From: Allobosea sp. CRIB-10
Lineage (GTDB): Bacteria; Pseudomonadota; Alphaproteobacteria; Rhizobiales; Beijerinckiaceae
Length of the DNA stretch: 64,000 bases
Assembly: GCF_900112185.1 (NCBI RefSeq)
Contig: NZ_FOKP01000004.1
Coordinates: 62,001 to 126,000, forward strand
Direction of reading: 5' to 3'
Below the pieces are notes generated by a model. The model had not been told where the DNA came from. It worked only from the letters and a program-made list of their open reading frames with translations, and searched no databases. Positions 43,477-51,719 of this stretch are shown piece by piece; within the stretch, counting starts at the first letter, position 1; each line of letters starts with the position of its first letter. Position numbers and translations under genes: made by a program.

Positions 43477-43515
43477 GAGAATGGGCGCTGGCTAGCGCAG
43501 CCGGCGCTCATTCTC
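43477..43515. repeat. Long imperfect hairpin in the intergenic gap
   Basis: GAGAATGGGCGC (43477-43488) and GCGCTCATTCTC (43504-43515) pair at 11 of 12 positions. The 15-nt centre contains a further GGCT/AGCC pair. It lies just after the stop of the upstream gene. It could be a terminator without a T-run or a protein-binding dyad. Confidence 0.5.
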
Positions 43516-43665
43516 TCTGCATCGCAAGCATACCCCAATATCCCAAACGCAATATTCCTAAAATTTTATCGTTCTGGCTGAAATCCCCTCTTGCGTTGCT
43601 CCATACGCGAACAATCCGACATCGTGTACAATCACTATCGGTGATTCGGCTTGAGGGATAAGCGT

Positions 43666-44685
43666 ATGAGTTGGCGTAAAGCATGGGGTAAGCGGCCCCG
43701 CCTGGCGTCTGCTGATCTTCGGAATGTGGCGCCGTGGCGGGACTATATTGCGATCCGCTTTCGGGCATCGCAACTGCTCGACCTCAACCCGTTCAGCGGC
43801 GGCAAGCGCGGCCAGCGGCATCGAACCGATGTGCAGACACATCTCAACAACGCCCAGGCGCTGCGGATCGCGGACCTCTACACGCTCGTCAAGGCCCTCA
43901 ACGAAGTGCGAAAGGCGGGTGCTTCCCCAAATAGGCCCGTCAAGGCGATCGACGTCGACGAGCTCCTTCGCTCCGTCTTCCTCGGGCCATCGTCATGGCA
44001 AACGCTGCTCAAGCAGGGACAAGTGCTGGCTCGTCAGCGTGACGAAGCCTTCGGATATGCCCACCGCGCCTATCTCACTCCGGCACTGGCATCGCGCCTG
44101 TCGGCGTCGGGACATCAAGCGGCTCTCGCCGACTTGATCGCGAGCGAGACGCTGGCAATCGATCTGATCGGGCGCGGTCTCATGGCGGCGCAGGCCCATA
44201 CATCGGGCCTGCGCAATGTCTTCAAGCAGCTGTGGCGGCGGCGGCGGCCCAGGGATGAGACCATCTCGCAGGACGTCATCGATTCGGTACCGCGTTTCTC
44301 GGTCGGCGAGATGGCTAGCCTGTCGTTCGCCAGCGCCGTCAACGCGTCGCTGATCTGGAACGACCATTTCGGCGACACCACCAAGGTCGGCTATTTCTAC
44401 CTGCACGAGTTCGCCATCTTCGCCGGTCGGTTGGCTCGCGGTGAACCGGCGCAGCTGACAGAGGAACTCGCGCAGTACATCCAGGCCGAACGCCTGTCGG
44501 CCGGTGCCGACGATGTCGCCCGCCGTGAAGCCTACATGAATATCATGCCCGCCCATCATGCCTTCCTCGCCATCTGGGATCAGATCGTCACGGTCTACGA
44601 CCGAGCGACCTTCTCCGGGGAGGTCAGGGAGTGCATTATGACAGGGGAAGCCAGAACGCTTCGGATCAGGGGCTTTAGCGCCTGA
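43666..44685 (+). CDS. Hypothetical helical protein of the mobile element
   Basis: This is 339 residues from ATG 43666, chosen because TTGAGGGA lies 7 nt upstream. The N-terminus is basic (MSWRKAWGKRPRLASA), followed by long amphipathic helices. There is a WNDHFGDTTKVGYFYLHEFA segment and NIMPAHHAFLAIWDQIV near the end, with His and acidic residues that might coordinate metal. The gene sits alone in a lower-GC pocket (43.5-43.7 kb). No family was recognised. A defence or superinfection-exclusion role is possible for an isolated cargo gene, but nothing in the sequence proves it. Confidence 0.6.
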   Translation: MSWRKAWGKRPRLASADLRNVAPWRDYIAIRFRASQLLDLNPFSGGKRGQRHRTDVQTHLNNAQALRIADLYTLVKALNEVRKAGASPNRPVKAIDVDELLRSVFLGPSSWQTLLKQGQVLARQRDEAFGYAHRAYLTPALASRLSASGHQAALADLIASETLAIDLIGRGLMAAQAHTSGLRNVFKQLWRRRRPRDETISQDVIDSVPRFSVGEMASLSFASAVNASLIWNDHFGDTTKVGYFYLHEFAIFAGRLARGEPAQLTEELAQYIQAERLSAGADDVARREAYMNIMPAHHAFLAIWDQIVTVYDRATFSGEVRECIMTGEARTLRIRGFSA

Positions 44686-44772
44686 ATTCGACAAAAATCG
44701 CTCTGTCCCTATTGGATTCCTGTCGGTTCTACCGGCGGCAGGCCAGCGTCTCCCTCGAAAGGAGACTTTGGC

Positions 44773-45012
44773 ATGACGAGGCGGGCGATTGGGGCGCGAG
44801 GAGAGGGGAAAGGCGCTTCAGCGCGCTCTGACCGCCCCTGCGCTGCATCCGCCCGTCCAAGAGCGAGATCCAATCGACGCGGTCTCAAAAATAATGCGGC
44901 TGAAGCCGATATCCTGCTCGAAAGGATCGATCCGTCGTTCATCGGCACAGCCGAACTCGACGCCCTAGAACAGTTCTTCGGCGATATCGTCTCGCGCGCA
45001 CTGTCCCGTTAG
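44773..45012 (+). CDS. Small basic hypothetical protein
   Basis: The 79-residue product starts at ATG 44773 with AAAGGAG 9 nt upstream. Residues 1-40 are very basic and disordered (RRAIGARGEGKGASARS, RPRARSNRRGLK). Residues 42-79 form an acidic amphipathic region (AEADILLERIDPSFIGTAEL, DALEQFFGDIVS). It lies about 95 bp upstream of the recombinase, a position often used for recombination directionality factors. It has no clear HTH, so that is speculation. Confidence 0.5.
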   Translation: MTRRAIGARGEGKGASARSDRPCAASARPRARSNRRGLKNNAAEADILLERIDPSFIGTAELDALEQFFGDIVSRALSR

Positions 45013-45106
45013 TATCCACTCGAAGCGCGGCAGGCACGACATCCCCTCCCTTCCCTCTGGCAAACTCACCCTTACATCACGAAGCAGCAGGAACTGGCAG
45101 GATCTC

Positions 45107-46723
45107 ATGGCGCGCCGCCGACGCAACATCACTCCGCTCGCTCCGCGAGCCGATCGCGTGGTACTCTATATCCGCGTCTCGACCGACAAGCAGGCCGAAA
45201 ACCGGCTCTCGCTCGAGGAGCAGGAACTCCAGCTGCGTGACCACTGCGAAAGCAAGGGACTGATCGTCGTCGGCGTCTATTGTGATGCCGGCGAGAGTGC
45301 GAGCTCGCTCAATCGACCCGAACTGCAGAAGATGCTCGCACGATGCAAGGACGGCACCCACTCGGTCGATGCCGTGCTCGTGCACTCGATCTCCCGCGCA
45401 TTCCGGAATCTCTTCGAACAGGAGGTCACCGTCCGCGAGCTCGCCGCCCATCGCGTCGGCATCCGTTCTCTTTCCGAAAACATCGGCGACAAGCGATCCA
45501 GGCTGATTCTCGGGCTTTCCAACGAGTGGAAATCCGACGATGCGCGCATCGGCACGATGCGCGGAATGACCGCGACCGCCAGGCGCGGCTACTCCAACGG
45601 AGGGGCGATTCCGTTCGGATACAGATCCGTCGAAGCCGACACGATCGGTCGAACAACGAAGCGCAAGCTGGCCATCGATGCCGTCGAGGCCGATATCGTT
45701 CGCACCGTGTTCCAACTCGCGCTCGCCGGGACCGGCTCGTCTGGGCCCATGGGTGTCCGCAACATCGCCCGGCACCTGAACGCAGCCGGTCATCGCACCC
45801 GCGCCGGCGGAGAATTCTACTCGAGCACCATCCATGAGATGCTGATCCGCGAAGCCTACGCCGGCACCCGATCCTGGAACGTCTTCGACAAGAACGGCAA
45901 CCAGAATCCAGACGATCAAATCATCGATTACGAGGTGCCTGCGATCCTCGATCGCGAAACGTTCGACGCCGTGCAGTCTCGGCTCGGCGAACGGCAGCCT
46001 CGCCAGCGTGGGCCTCGCCTCGACAGCGCTCCCTCTCTGTTCGGCGGCCTGATCCGCTGCGGATGCTGTGGCGGCGCGATGTCGCCCTCAACGGGGACCG
46101 GCCGCAAGGGCGTGGTCTATCGCTACTACAAATGCGCCATCTCGATAAACAAGGGCGCAACCGCCTGTGACCTGAAACCCATCAGCCGTGATGTGGCGGA
46201 GCAGCGTGTCATGGCCGAGCTGAGCAACTGGCTCATGGTGCCCGGGCGCCTCGCAGGGATCCTGGCGGCTCTCCATGCGCGCAAAGCATCCCGCCAAGCG
46301 TCGGTTCACCAACGTATCGCACAGTTGCAGCGGGACGCGGCAGAGACTGAGAAAGCGCTGGCCAATCTCTACCGCGGCATCGAGGGCGGCACCCTGGACC
46401 CGGCCGAACCCACCCTGCAGGCTCGCGTTCAGGACCTCAGCGCGAAACGCGACCTGGCGCGAACAGCCCTCGAACGCGCCCAGGCCAATCTCATCGAAGC
46501 GCCCGCGATAGACGCCCCTGTCGTCGAAAAATTCGCCAGGGAGCTCGTCGCACGCCTTGTCGATGGCCCGGTCGAAGCTCGCAAGGCCTGGCTCACCGCC
46601 ATCGTCGACGCCATCATCGTCGAGCCCGGATCAATCCGGCTCGTCGGCAGAAATGACAACTTCGAGAGAAACCTGCGAAGCCATGCCGCTGGGCGCGGCG
46701 TGGTTCGCAGTTCTGATCGGAAA
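45107..46723 (+). CDS. Large serine recombinase (resolvase/integrase)
   Basis: The resolvase domain (residues 15-165) has the nucleophile Ser25 in YIRVSTDKQ and a DAGESASSLNRPELQ loop. It is followed by the recombinase domain (about 168-290, IPFGYRSVEAD, RNIARHLNAAGHRTR), a zinc ribbon (Cys318, Cys321, Cys343, Cys354) and a coiled coil (about 385-475). ATG 45107 follows GCAGGATC. The protein proper seems to end around residues 515-540, but there is no stop there. The frame passes through the tRNA complement (WWAGPDSNRH) and stays open to a stop at 47698, antisense to mbfA. I end the feature at the tRNA edge. The natural C-terminus may be restored in the excised circle. It probably integrates and excises the element. 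Confidence 0.82.
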
Positions 46724-46799
46724 TGGTGGGCCGGGCCGGACTCGAACCGGCACCGGCGCTGTTATGAGCAGCGAGCTCTAACCATTGAGCTACCGGCCC
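46724..46799 (-). tRNA. tRNA with CAT anticodon, probably tRNA-Ile2 (k2C AU); alternatively tRNA-Met
   Basis: The minus strand folds into a complete cloverleaf of 76 nt with an encoded CCA (46724-46726). The acceptor is GGGCCGG/CCGGCCC, the D-arm AGCTCAATGGTTAGAGCT, the anticodon stem CGCTG/CAGCG with loop CTCATAA, and the T-arm GCCGG-TTCGAGT-CCGGC. There is no C1-A72 mismatch, so it is not the initiator. The C4-G69 and C5-G68 pairs and the short D-loop match tRNA-Ile2, whose C34 is modified to lysidine by TilS, better than elongator tRNA-Met. It serves as the right-hand attachment site of the element. Confidence 0.9.
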
Positions 46800-47833
46800 G
46801 GGGCAGGCCTAGCATTCGCCGCGCCGGGCGGCAACGCCCTCACGCCCCGCCGATCAGGATGCCCGCCGCCAGCACCAGCGCGCCGCCGAGCACGACCTTG
46901 GAAAGTCGCGCGGGCGAAGGGCGTTTCCATATAGCGGTTCTGGATCCAGACGATCGCCCAGAGCTCGATGAAGACGACCACCAGCGCGATCGCCGTCGCC
47001 GTCCAGAAGGACGGGATCAGATAGGGCAAGGCATGGCCGAGGCCGCCGAGCGCGGTCATCACCCCGGAGGCCAGCCCGCGCTTCAGCGGCGAGCCGCGGC
47101 CCGAGAGCTTGCCGTCGTCATGCGCCGCCTCGGTGAAGCCCATCGAGATGCCGGCGCCGACCGAGGCCGAGAGGCCGACCAAAAAGGTGGTCCACGGATT
47201 TTGCGTCGCGAAGGCGGTGGCGAAGATCGGCGCCAGCGTCGAGACCGAGCCGTCCATCAGCCCGGCGAGGCCCGGCTGCACCCAGGTCAACAGGAACTGC
47301 CGGTGCGCGGCGGCATCTTCCGTCGCGCCGGCCTCGCCCGCGAGATGATCCTTGGCGAGTTCCTCCGCTCTGCTCTCGTGGCCGGCCTCCGCCCGCGCCA
47401 GATCGCCGAGCAGGCTGCGCGTCTGCGCATCCGTGCTGCGGCCGGCAGCGGCAATGTAGAAATCGCGCGCCTGGCGCTCCATCGCCGCCGCCTCCTCGCG
47501 GATGCGCTCGAGCCCGAGCGTCTCGACCAGCCAGACCGGCCGGCGCTGATAGAAATCGGCGACATGCTCGCGCCGGATCGGCACCACCACCTCGCCGAAG
47601 CGGCGGCGATAATCGTCGAGCAGGCGGCGGCGATGCTCGTGCTCCTCGCCCGCCATGCCGTCGAACACCGCAGCCGAAGCCGGATAATCCTTGCGTAGCA
47701 TCTCCGCATAGACGGCGTAGATGCGCCCATCTTCCTCTTCCGAGGCGATCGCCAGTGCCAGGATCTCCCGCTCGCTCAGGCTGTCGAAGCGGCGCCGGCC
47801 ACCGAAGCCGGCCGGCAGGAACGAGGATAGCAT
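46790..47833 (-). CDS. mbfA: MbfA-type membrane-bound ferritin / VIT1 iron exporter, frameshifted near its 3' end
   Basis: The N-terminal ferritin-like domain (residues 20-165) has glutamates in AIASEEEDGRIY, GEEHEHR and RAEAGHESRAEE. The VIT1/CCC1-like membrane domain (182-305) has GLMDGSVSTLAPIFA, VGLSASVGAGISMGFTEAAHD and ALPYLIPSFW. MbfA exports iron and protects against peroxide and acid iron stress. After residue 312 (near 46898) the expected last helix is in another frame: VVLGGALVLAAGILIGGA with a stop at 46840-46842. As sequenced the protein instead ends in a basic tail and runs 10 bp into the tRNA. The frame is consistent with a 1-base insertion or a sequencing error. AAAGGAG precedes ATG 47833. 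An Irr-type palindrome lies just upstream. Confidence 0.82.
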   Translation of the reverse strand: MLSSFLPAGFGGRRRFDSLSEREILALAIASEEEDGRIYAVYAEMLRKDYPASAAVFDGMAGEEHEHRRRLLDDYRRRFGEVVVPIRREHVADFYQRRPVWLVETLGLERIREEAAAMERQARDFYIAAAGRSTDAQTRSLLGDLARAEAGHESRAEELAKDHLAGEAGATEDAAAHRQFLLTWVQPGLAGLMDGSVSTLAPIFATAFATQNPWTTFLVGLSASVGAGISMGFTEAAHDDGKLSGRGSPLKRGLASGVMTALGGLGHALPYLIPSFWTATAIALVVVFIELWAIVWIQNRYMETPFARATFQGRARRRAGAGGGHPDRRGVRALPPGAANARPAPGR

Positions 47834-47843
47834 CGCGATCTCC

Positions 47844-47860
47844 TTTAGAATGATTCTAAA
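47844..47860 (-). promoter_or_regulatory. Irr/ICE-type iron-responsive operator
   Basis: TTTAGAA-TGA-TTCTAAA is a perfect 7-3-7 inverted repeat matching the iron control element bound by Irr in rhizobia. It lies 11 bp upstream of the mbfA start and abuts its ribosome-binding site, fitting repression when iron is low. Confidence 0.82.
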
Positions 47861-47901
47861 TAGAGATCATGCCGCGCCGGCACAATCTGCGCCAAACGCA
47901 A

Positions 47902-47927
47902 CGCCCCCCGCCTTGCGGCGGAGGGCG
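47902..47927 (-). terminator. Strong hairpin downstream of the chemotaxis gene
   Basis: CGCCCCCCGCC (47902-47912) pairs with GGCGGAGGGCG (47917-47927), 10 of 11 bp, loop TTGC. On the minus strand it is followed by TTGCGTTT, a weak T tract. It lies 37 bp after the stop of the chemoreceptor gene and upstream of the mbfA operator. Confidence 0.55.
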
Positions 47928-47963
47928 TCGTGAATTCCGGCGATGCTGCCGCGTGTCGGGCTG

Positions 47964-50366
47964 TCAGGCCGCCCTGGCATGCTCGTGACCGTGCTCGGCC
48001 GCACCGCCTTCACGGAAGCTGAAGCGCGAGATGTGCTCCTTGAGCGCGCGGGTCTGCTCGTCGGTGAGCGCCAGCGCGGCATTGGTCTCCTCGACCAACG
48101 CGGCGTTCTGGTGCGCCATGGTGCCGATCCCGTCGATCTCCTTGTTGATCGTCGAGACGTCGCTGGCCTGGCCGCGCGCCGTCTGCGAGATGCCGTTCAT
48201 CAGCGCCGAGAGATCGTTGACCGAGGTCAGGATCGAGCCGAACACGGCCGAGCTCTGCTCGACCAGGCCGACGCCGACCTTGACGTCGCCATGGGCGGCC
48301 TCGACCAGCTTCTTGACGTCGTTCGAAGCGTCGGCCGAGCGCTTGGCGAGGCTGCGCACCTCGCTGGCGACCACGGCGAAGCCCTTGCCGGCGTCGCCGG
48401 CGCGAGCCGCCTCGACCGCGGCGTTGAGCGCCAGGAGGTTGGTCTGGAAGGCGATCTCGTCGATCATCGAGATCACCTCCGAGATCTTGCTGGAGGAGGT
48501 GCGGATGCGCTGCATCGCTTCCAGCGCCGAGGCGACGACCTGCTCGCCCTGCTGGGCGCGCTCCTCGGCGCTCTGGGCCATGCCGACGGCGTCGGCCGCA
48601 TCCTTGGCGGTCTTCTGGACATTGGTCGCGAAGGCGCCGAGCTGGTTGGTCGCCACCGAGACGGCGTTGCTCTCCTCGGAGGTGCGCTCGGCGAGATCGG
48701 TGACGCCGTCGAGGATCTCGCTGGTCGCGCTGCGCACGGCCGAGACGGTTTCCGACAGGCGTGCCAGCGTGTTCTCGAACTCGCCGGCGAGGCTGTTGGT
48801 GCCGTTCTTGAGCTCGGCGAAGGCGCCCTGATAGCGACCCTCGACGCGGGCGACCAGGCGGCCGTCCGAGAGATGGCCGAGCACCTCGCAGGTCTCGGAC
48901 AGGCCGGTCTGCACCGTCTCCAGCAGTTCGTTGACCGAGCCTGCCAGGGCGTTGAGCTCGGCATCGGCGAAGTTGGCGTCGACGCGCCGGCTGAAATCGC
49001 CCTGCGCCGCCGCGGCGACGACGACGCCGAAGGCCTCGCCGAGCTCGGCCATCATCTGGCGGCGCTGTTCCTGGGCGCGCTCCTCGTCCTCGACCTTGGC
49101 GAGCTCGGCGGCACGCAGCGCGACTGCATTGTCGCGGAAGAGCAGCACGCTCTTCGAGATGTCTGCGATCTCGTCATTCCCCTTGGTCTCGACGGCCGTC
49201 TCGAGCTGGCCATCGGCGATCGCCTTCGTCGCGGCCCAGAGCCGGTTGAGACGGCCGACGATCTGGCGGCGGACATAGAACAGCGACAGCGCCAGCGCGA
49301 CGAGGAGCGAGCCGAGACCTATCGCGCCGAGCCAGAGCTTGCTGGTCTCGATCAGCTCCTGGGTCGAGCCGACGGCGGCTTGCGCCTCGCCGCGCGCGCT
49401 TTGCACCAGCGCGTCGACCTCGCGGCGCAGCTGGGCCGCCGCCTGGTCGACTTCCTTGAGGCCGCGCGCGATGCCCTCGCGGGTTGTGATGTCGCGGTTG
49501 CGGATGTCGACGAGGCCGTCGCTGCCTTCGCCGACCGCGATCAGGTCCTCGACCGTCTTGGCCCGCGCCTTGTTGGAGGTGATCTTCTCGGCGTCGGCCA
49601 GCAAGGTCCGCAGCCGGTAGGCGATGCCGTTGAAGCGCTCGCGAGCGAGGCCGAGCTTCTCCTTGTCGTTGATCTGGGCGATCTCGCGCAGCACGCCGAC
49701 CATCTCGTTGACATTGGCCTGCAGCGTGCGCGCCAGGTCGAAGATGGCGAAGTCGCGGTCCATCAGCGTCTTGACCGCGCCGGTCAGCGCGTCGCCCGAG
49801 AGCACGGCGAGATCATCGAGCCCGAAGGTCACCGCGAACTTGGCCTGCTCGGCCTCGCCGCTGGCGGCCTTGACGAAGGCCTCATAGGCGGTGCCGAGCT
49901 TCTCCAGCGCGGCGCCCGCTTCCGCGGCGTTGCGCAGGCGCTCGCCGGTCAGGTCGTTGATGTCGTTGATCTGGCGCGACAAGCCGTCGAGCGCGGCCTG
50001 CGCCTTCTTGTTGTCGACATTGCCCTGCTCGCCGATCTTGCGGACGAGGTCGAACTGCCGGGCCTCGACCTTGTCGAACTCGCCGGTCAGCGCGGCGCGC
50101 TCGCGCACGCTCTGCACCTCCATGAAGCGCGGCGCCAGCGCGGTCGAGGCCGTGGCGGCCTGCGAGAGCTCGAGCGCCAGCTCGACCACCGGCATCTTGC
50201 GCTCGACCATGTCGGCGACCGTGCTGCCGACCCGGCCATAGGAGAACCAGGCGACCAGCGAGGCCGCGATCGTCAACACCGTCAGGACGCCGAGCGCGGC
50301 ATAGATGCGTGCTGCGATCCCGACACGCGAGCCCTTCTGGCGCGCTGGCTTCTTGGTCTTCGACAT
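47964..50366 (-). CDS. Methyl-accepting chemotaxis protein
   Basis: This 800-residue receptor has a basic N-terminus, TM1 (about 17-43), a long helical periplasmic domain (about 45-343), TM2 (344-366) and HAMP segments (366-420, with a second HAMP-like stretch near 460-560 including GDFSRRVDA and [17 protein letters not shown]). The cytoplasmic signalling hairpin has the conserved tip [20 protein letters not shown] and [20 protein letters not shown]. No C-terminal CheR-binding pentapeptide is seen; the tail ends HGHEHARAA. The ligand-binding region is the all-helical type. It is a single-gene transcript. The ligand is unknown. Confidence 0.92.
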   Translation of the reverse strand: MSKTKKPARQKGSRVGIAARIYAALGVLTVLTIAASLVAWFSYGRVGSTVADMVERKMPVVELALELSQAATASTALAPRFMEVQSVRERAALTGEFDKVEARQFDLVRKIGEQGNVDNKKAQAALDGLSRQINDINDLTGERLRNAAEAGAALEKLGTAYEAFVKAASGEAEQAKFAVTFGLDDLAVLSGDALTGAVKTLMDRDFAIFDLARTLQANVNEMVGVLREIAQINDKEKLGLARERFNGIAYRLRTLLADAEKITSNKARAKTVEDLIAVGEGSDGLVDIRNRDITTREGIARGLKEVDQAAAQLRREVDALVQSARGEAQAAVGSTQELIETSKLWLGAIGLGSLLVALALSLFYVRRQIVGRLNRLWAATKAIADGQLETAVETKGNDEIADISKSVLLFRDNAVALRAAELAKVEDEERAQEQRRQMMAELGEAFGVVVAAAAQGDFSRRVDANFADAELNALAGSVNELLETVQTGLSETCEVLGHLSDGRLVARVEGRYQGAFAELKNGTNSLAGEFENTLARLSETVSAVRSATSEILDGVTDLAERTSEESNAVSVATNQLGAFATNVQKTAKDAADAVGMAQSAEERAQQGEQVVASALEAMQRIRTSSSKISEVISMIDEIAFQTNLLALNAAVEAARAGDAGKGFAVVASEVRSLAKRSADASNDVKKLVEAAHGDVKVGVGLVEQSSAVFGSILTSVNDLSALMNGISQTARGQASDVSTINKEIDGIGTMAHQNAALVEETNAALALTDEQTRALKEHISRFSFREGGAAEHGHEHARAA

Positions 50367-50754
50367 CGACGCGGTACTCCTGAAGGCGGCCCGGCAGCGC
50401 GGCGCTGGCCGGAAACGGACACGGACAATGGGGCGGGAGCGGCTGACGAGGGTCAGCCGCGGAACGGGTGTGATCGCGATGCTGAGCGACGACGGCTCGT
50501 CGGCGCGGCGCCATGGTCCGGCGACGGCGCGAGCCGAGTTTCATGCGCCGGCAGATGACGGCGGCCGATCATGCAGGACCTCCCAGCCCCTGGCAGACCG
50601 GCCCCGATGGACCGATCTGCGGCAGAATTGCGGAGCTCCGCTTAAAGAACGTTTAAGTTGCCGGATTCTTCTGAATCACTCGGCGATGGGGTGGGTTTAC
50701 GGCCTGTTAGGAAACGGAGACGACGCCGAGAAGGCTCACGCGCCATTCGCGGGT
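50367..50754. other. Intergenic region without a supported gene
   Basis: About 390 bp upstream of the chemoreceptor gene. It should hold the receptor promoter. A long plus-strand frame crosses it, but its codon pattern looks like a shadow of high-GC sequence and it has no family resemblance. Confidence 0.5.
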
Positions 50755-50857
50755 CGTCCCGGGCGACCGCAGGAGACCCGGGACCCATTCCGGAACCTCA
50801 TTCGGAAAGGCTCAGGAATGGATCCCGGATCTCTGCTGCGCTGCGTCCGGGATGACG
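50755..50857. repeat. Interspersed extragenic palindromic repeat, family A
   Basis: The unit runs from CGTCCCGG to CCGGGATGACG with internal GGGACCCATTCC and GGAATGGATCCCGG arms that pair with each other. This resembles an abundant intergenic palindrome in Hyphomicrobiales genomes (CCCATTCCGGA and TCCGGGATGACG cores). It sits between the chemoreceptor promoter and the thioesterase 3' end. Confidence 0.6.
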
Positions 50858-50874
50858 CCGTAGTTGGTATTCCC

Positions 50875-51285
50875 TCACTCCGCCGGCAGCGGCGGCACCG
50901 GGCGCGGCCGGCCCTCGTCGTCGATCGCGACGAAGGTGAAGCTCGCATCGGTGACCTTCTCGTGCAGCGTCGTGCGGAAGCGCTTGGCCCAGGCCTCGAC
51001 CTGGATCTTCATCGAGGTCCGCCCGACCGATTTCACCGAGGTGTAGACGCTGAGCACGTCGCCGACCTTGACCGGGCGGATGAAGGTCATCGCCTCGACT
51101 GCGACCGTGACCACGCGGCCCTGCGCCCGGTCGACCCCGGCGATGCCGCCGGCCTGGTCCATGCGCGACATCACCCAGCCGCCGAAGATGTCGCCATTGG
51201 CGTTGGTGTCGGCCGGCATGGCGATGGTGCGCACGGTCAAGGTGCCGCACGGTTCGTCGGCAGGTGTCACGCCCGGCTCAGTCAT
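50875..51285 (-). CDS. Acyl-CoA thioesterase, YciA/ACOT hotdog family
   Basis: The 136-residue hotdog-fold protein has the family signature NANGDIFGGWVMSRMDQAGG, with the conserved Asn and Asp of the active site, then VTVAVEAMTFIRPVKVGDVL. It hydrolyses short to medium acyl-CoAs in the cytoplasm. ATG 51285 overlaps the stop of the upstream small membrane protein by 8 nt, so the two are co-translated. Confidence 0.88.
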   Translation of the reverse strand: MTEPGVTPADEPCGTLTVRTIAMPADTNANGDIFGGWVMSRMDQAGGIAGVDRAQGRVVTVAVEAMTFIRPVKVGDVLSVYTSVKSVGRTSMKIQVEAWAKRFRTTLHEKVTDASFTFVAIDDEGRPRPVPPLPAE

Positions 51286-51640
51286 CGTTGGTCTTCCCTT
51301 CTTCGATGTGGAAGGAGTGGAGCACACGATGCAGGATCGGCGCCAGCACGAAGCCGGTGGCGATCACCACGAACAGCCCCGAGAAGATCGCATAGAAGCC
51401 GGCGAAGAGCTTGCCACCCGCGGTCTTGAGCTCGGCCACCGGCCCCATGCCGGAGAGGATCATCGCCGCATTGACGAAGGCATCGACCGCGCTCATCCCT
51501 TCGCTGGCGCCATAGCCGATCATGCCGATGCCAAGCCCGGCCATGGTGAGGCCGAGCCAAAGTAGTACCGCCCGGCTCATGCGCCGGAAGAACAGCCGGA
51601 CCGGGATCAGCCGCTCATGGCGACGTTCGAATTGCAGCAT
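51278..51640 (-). CDS. Two-TM pore-loop-like membrane protein
   Basis: This is 120 residues from ATG 51640. TM1 is about residues 20-44 (VLLWLGLTMAGLGIGMIGYG). It is followed by a short amphipathic helix and loop (VDAFVNAAMILSGMGPVAEL), then GGKLFAGFYAIFSGLFVVIA and a second TM of about 25 residues, with a basic/His-rich tail. The order TM-pore helix-filter-like loop-GKLF-TM resembles two-TM potassium channels. The selectivity sequence TVGYGD is replaced by SGMGPV, so potassium selectivity is doubtful. It is translationally coupled to the thioesterase. Function unknown. Confidence 0.7.
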   Translation of the reverse strand: MLQFERRHERLIPVRLFFRRMSRAVLLWLGLTMAGLGIGMIGYGASEGMSAVDAFVNAAMILSGMGPVAELKTAGGKLFAGFYAIFSGLFVVIATGFVLAPILHRVLHSFHIEEGKTNDD

Positions 51641-51719
51641 GGATTCGCCCCGACCGGCCTTGAGCCCAGCTTGGCGTGCCCGCATGCTGCGTCAAGCACC
51701 GCAATGCAGGAGAAGCGCG

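Larger units (their letters stand above)
33361..46723. mobile_element. Putative integrated mobilisable element (relaxase plus serine recombinase) at a tRNA gene
   Basis: The stretch contains a relaxase with its RHH partner and candidate oriT, an exonuclease, an AAA+ ATPase, unrecognised accessory genes and, at its right edge, a large serine recombinase abutting the 3' end of a tRNA gene. No type IV secretion genes are present, so it would need a helper for conjugation. The right boundary is near 46.72 kb. The left boundary is a guess and could lie beyond the catabolic clusters, making those cargo. Confidence 0.6.

Noticed and set aside
47943..50558. 871-codon plus-strand open frame
   Set aside because: Antisense shadow of the chemoreceptor gene, with no family resemblance and repetitive Leu-Asp/Gly-Arg composition.
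50305..51429. 374-codon plus-strand frame
   Set aside because: It crosses the chemoreceptor 5' end, an extragenic repeat and the thioesterase gene in antisense; no plausible protein features.
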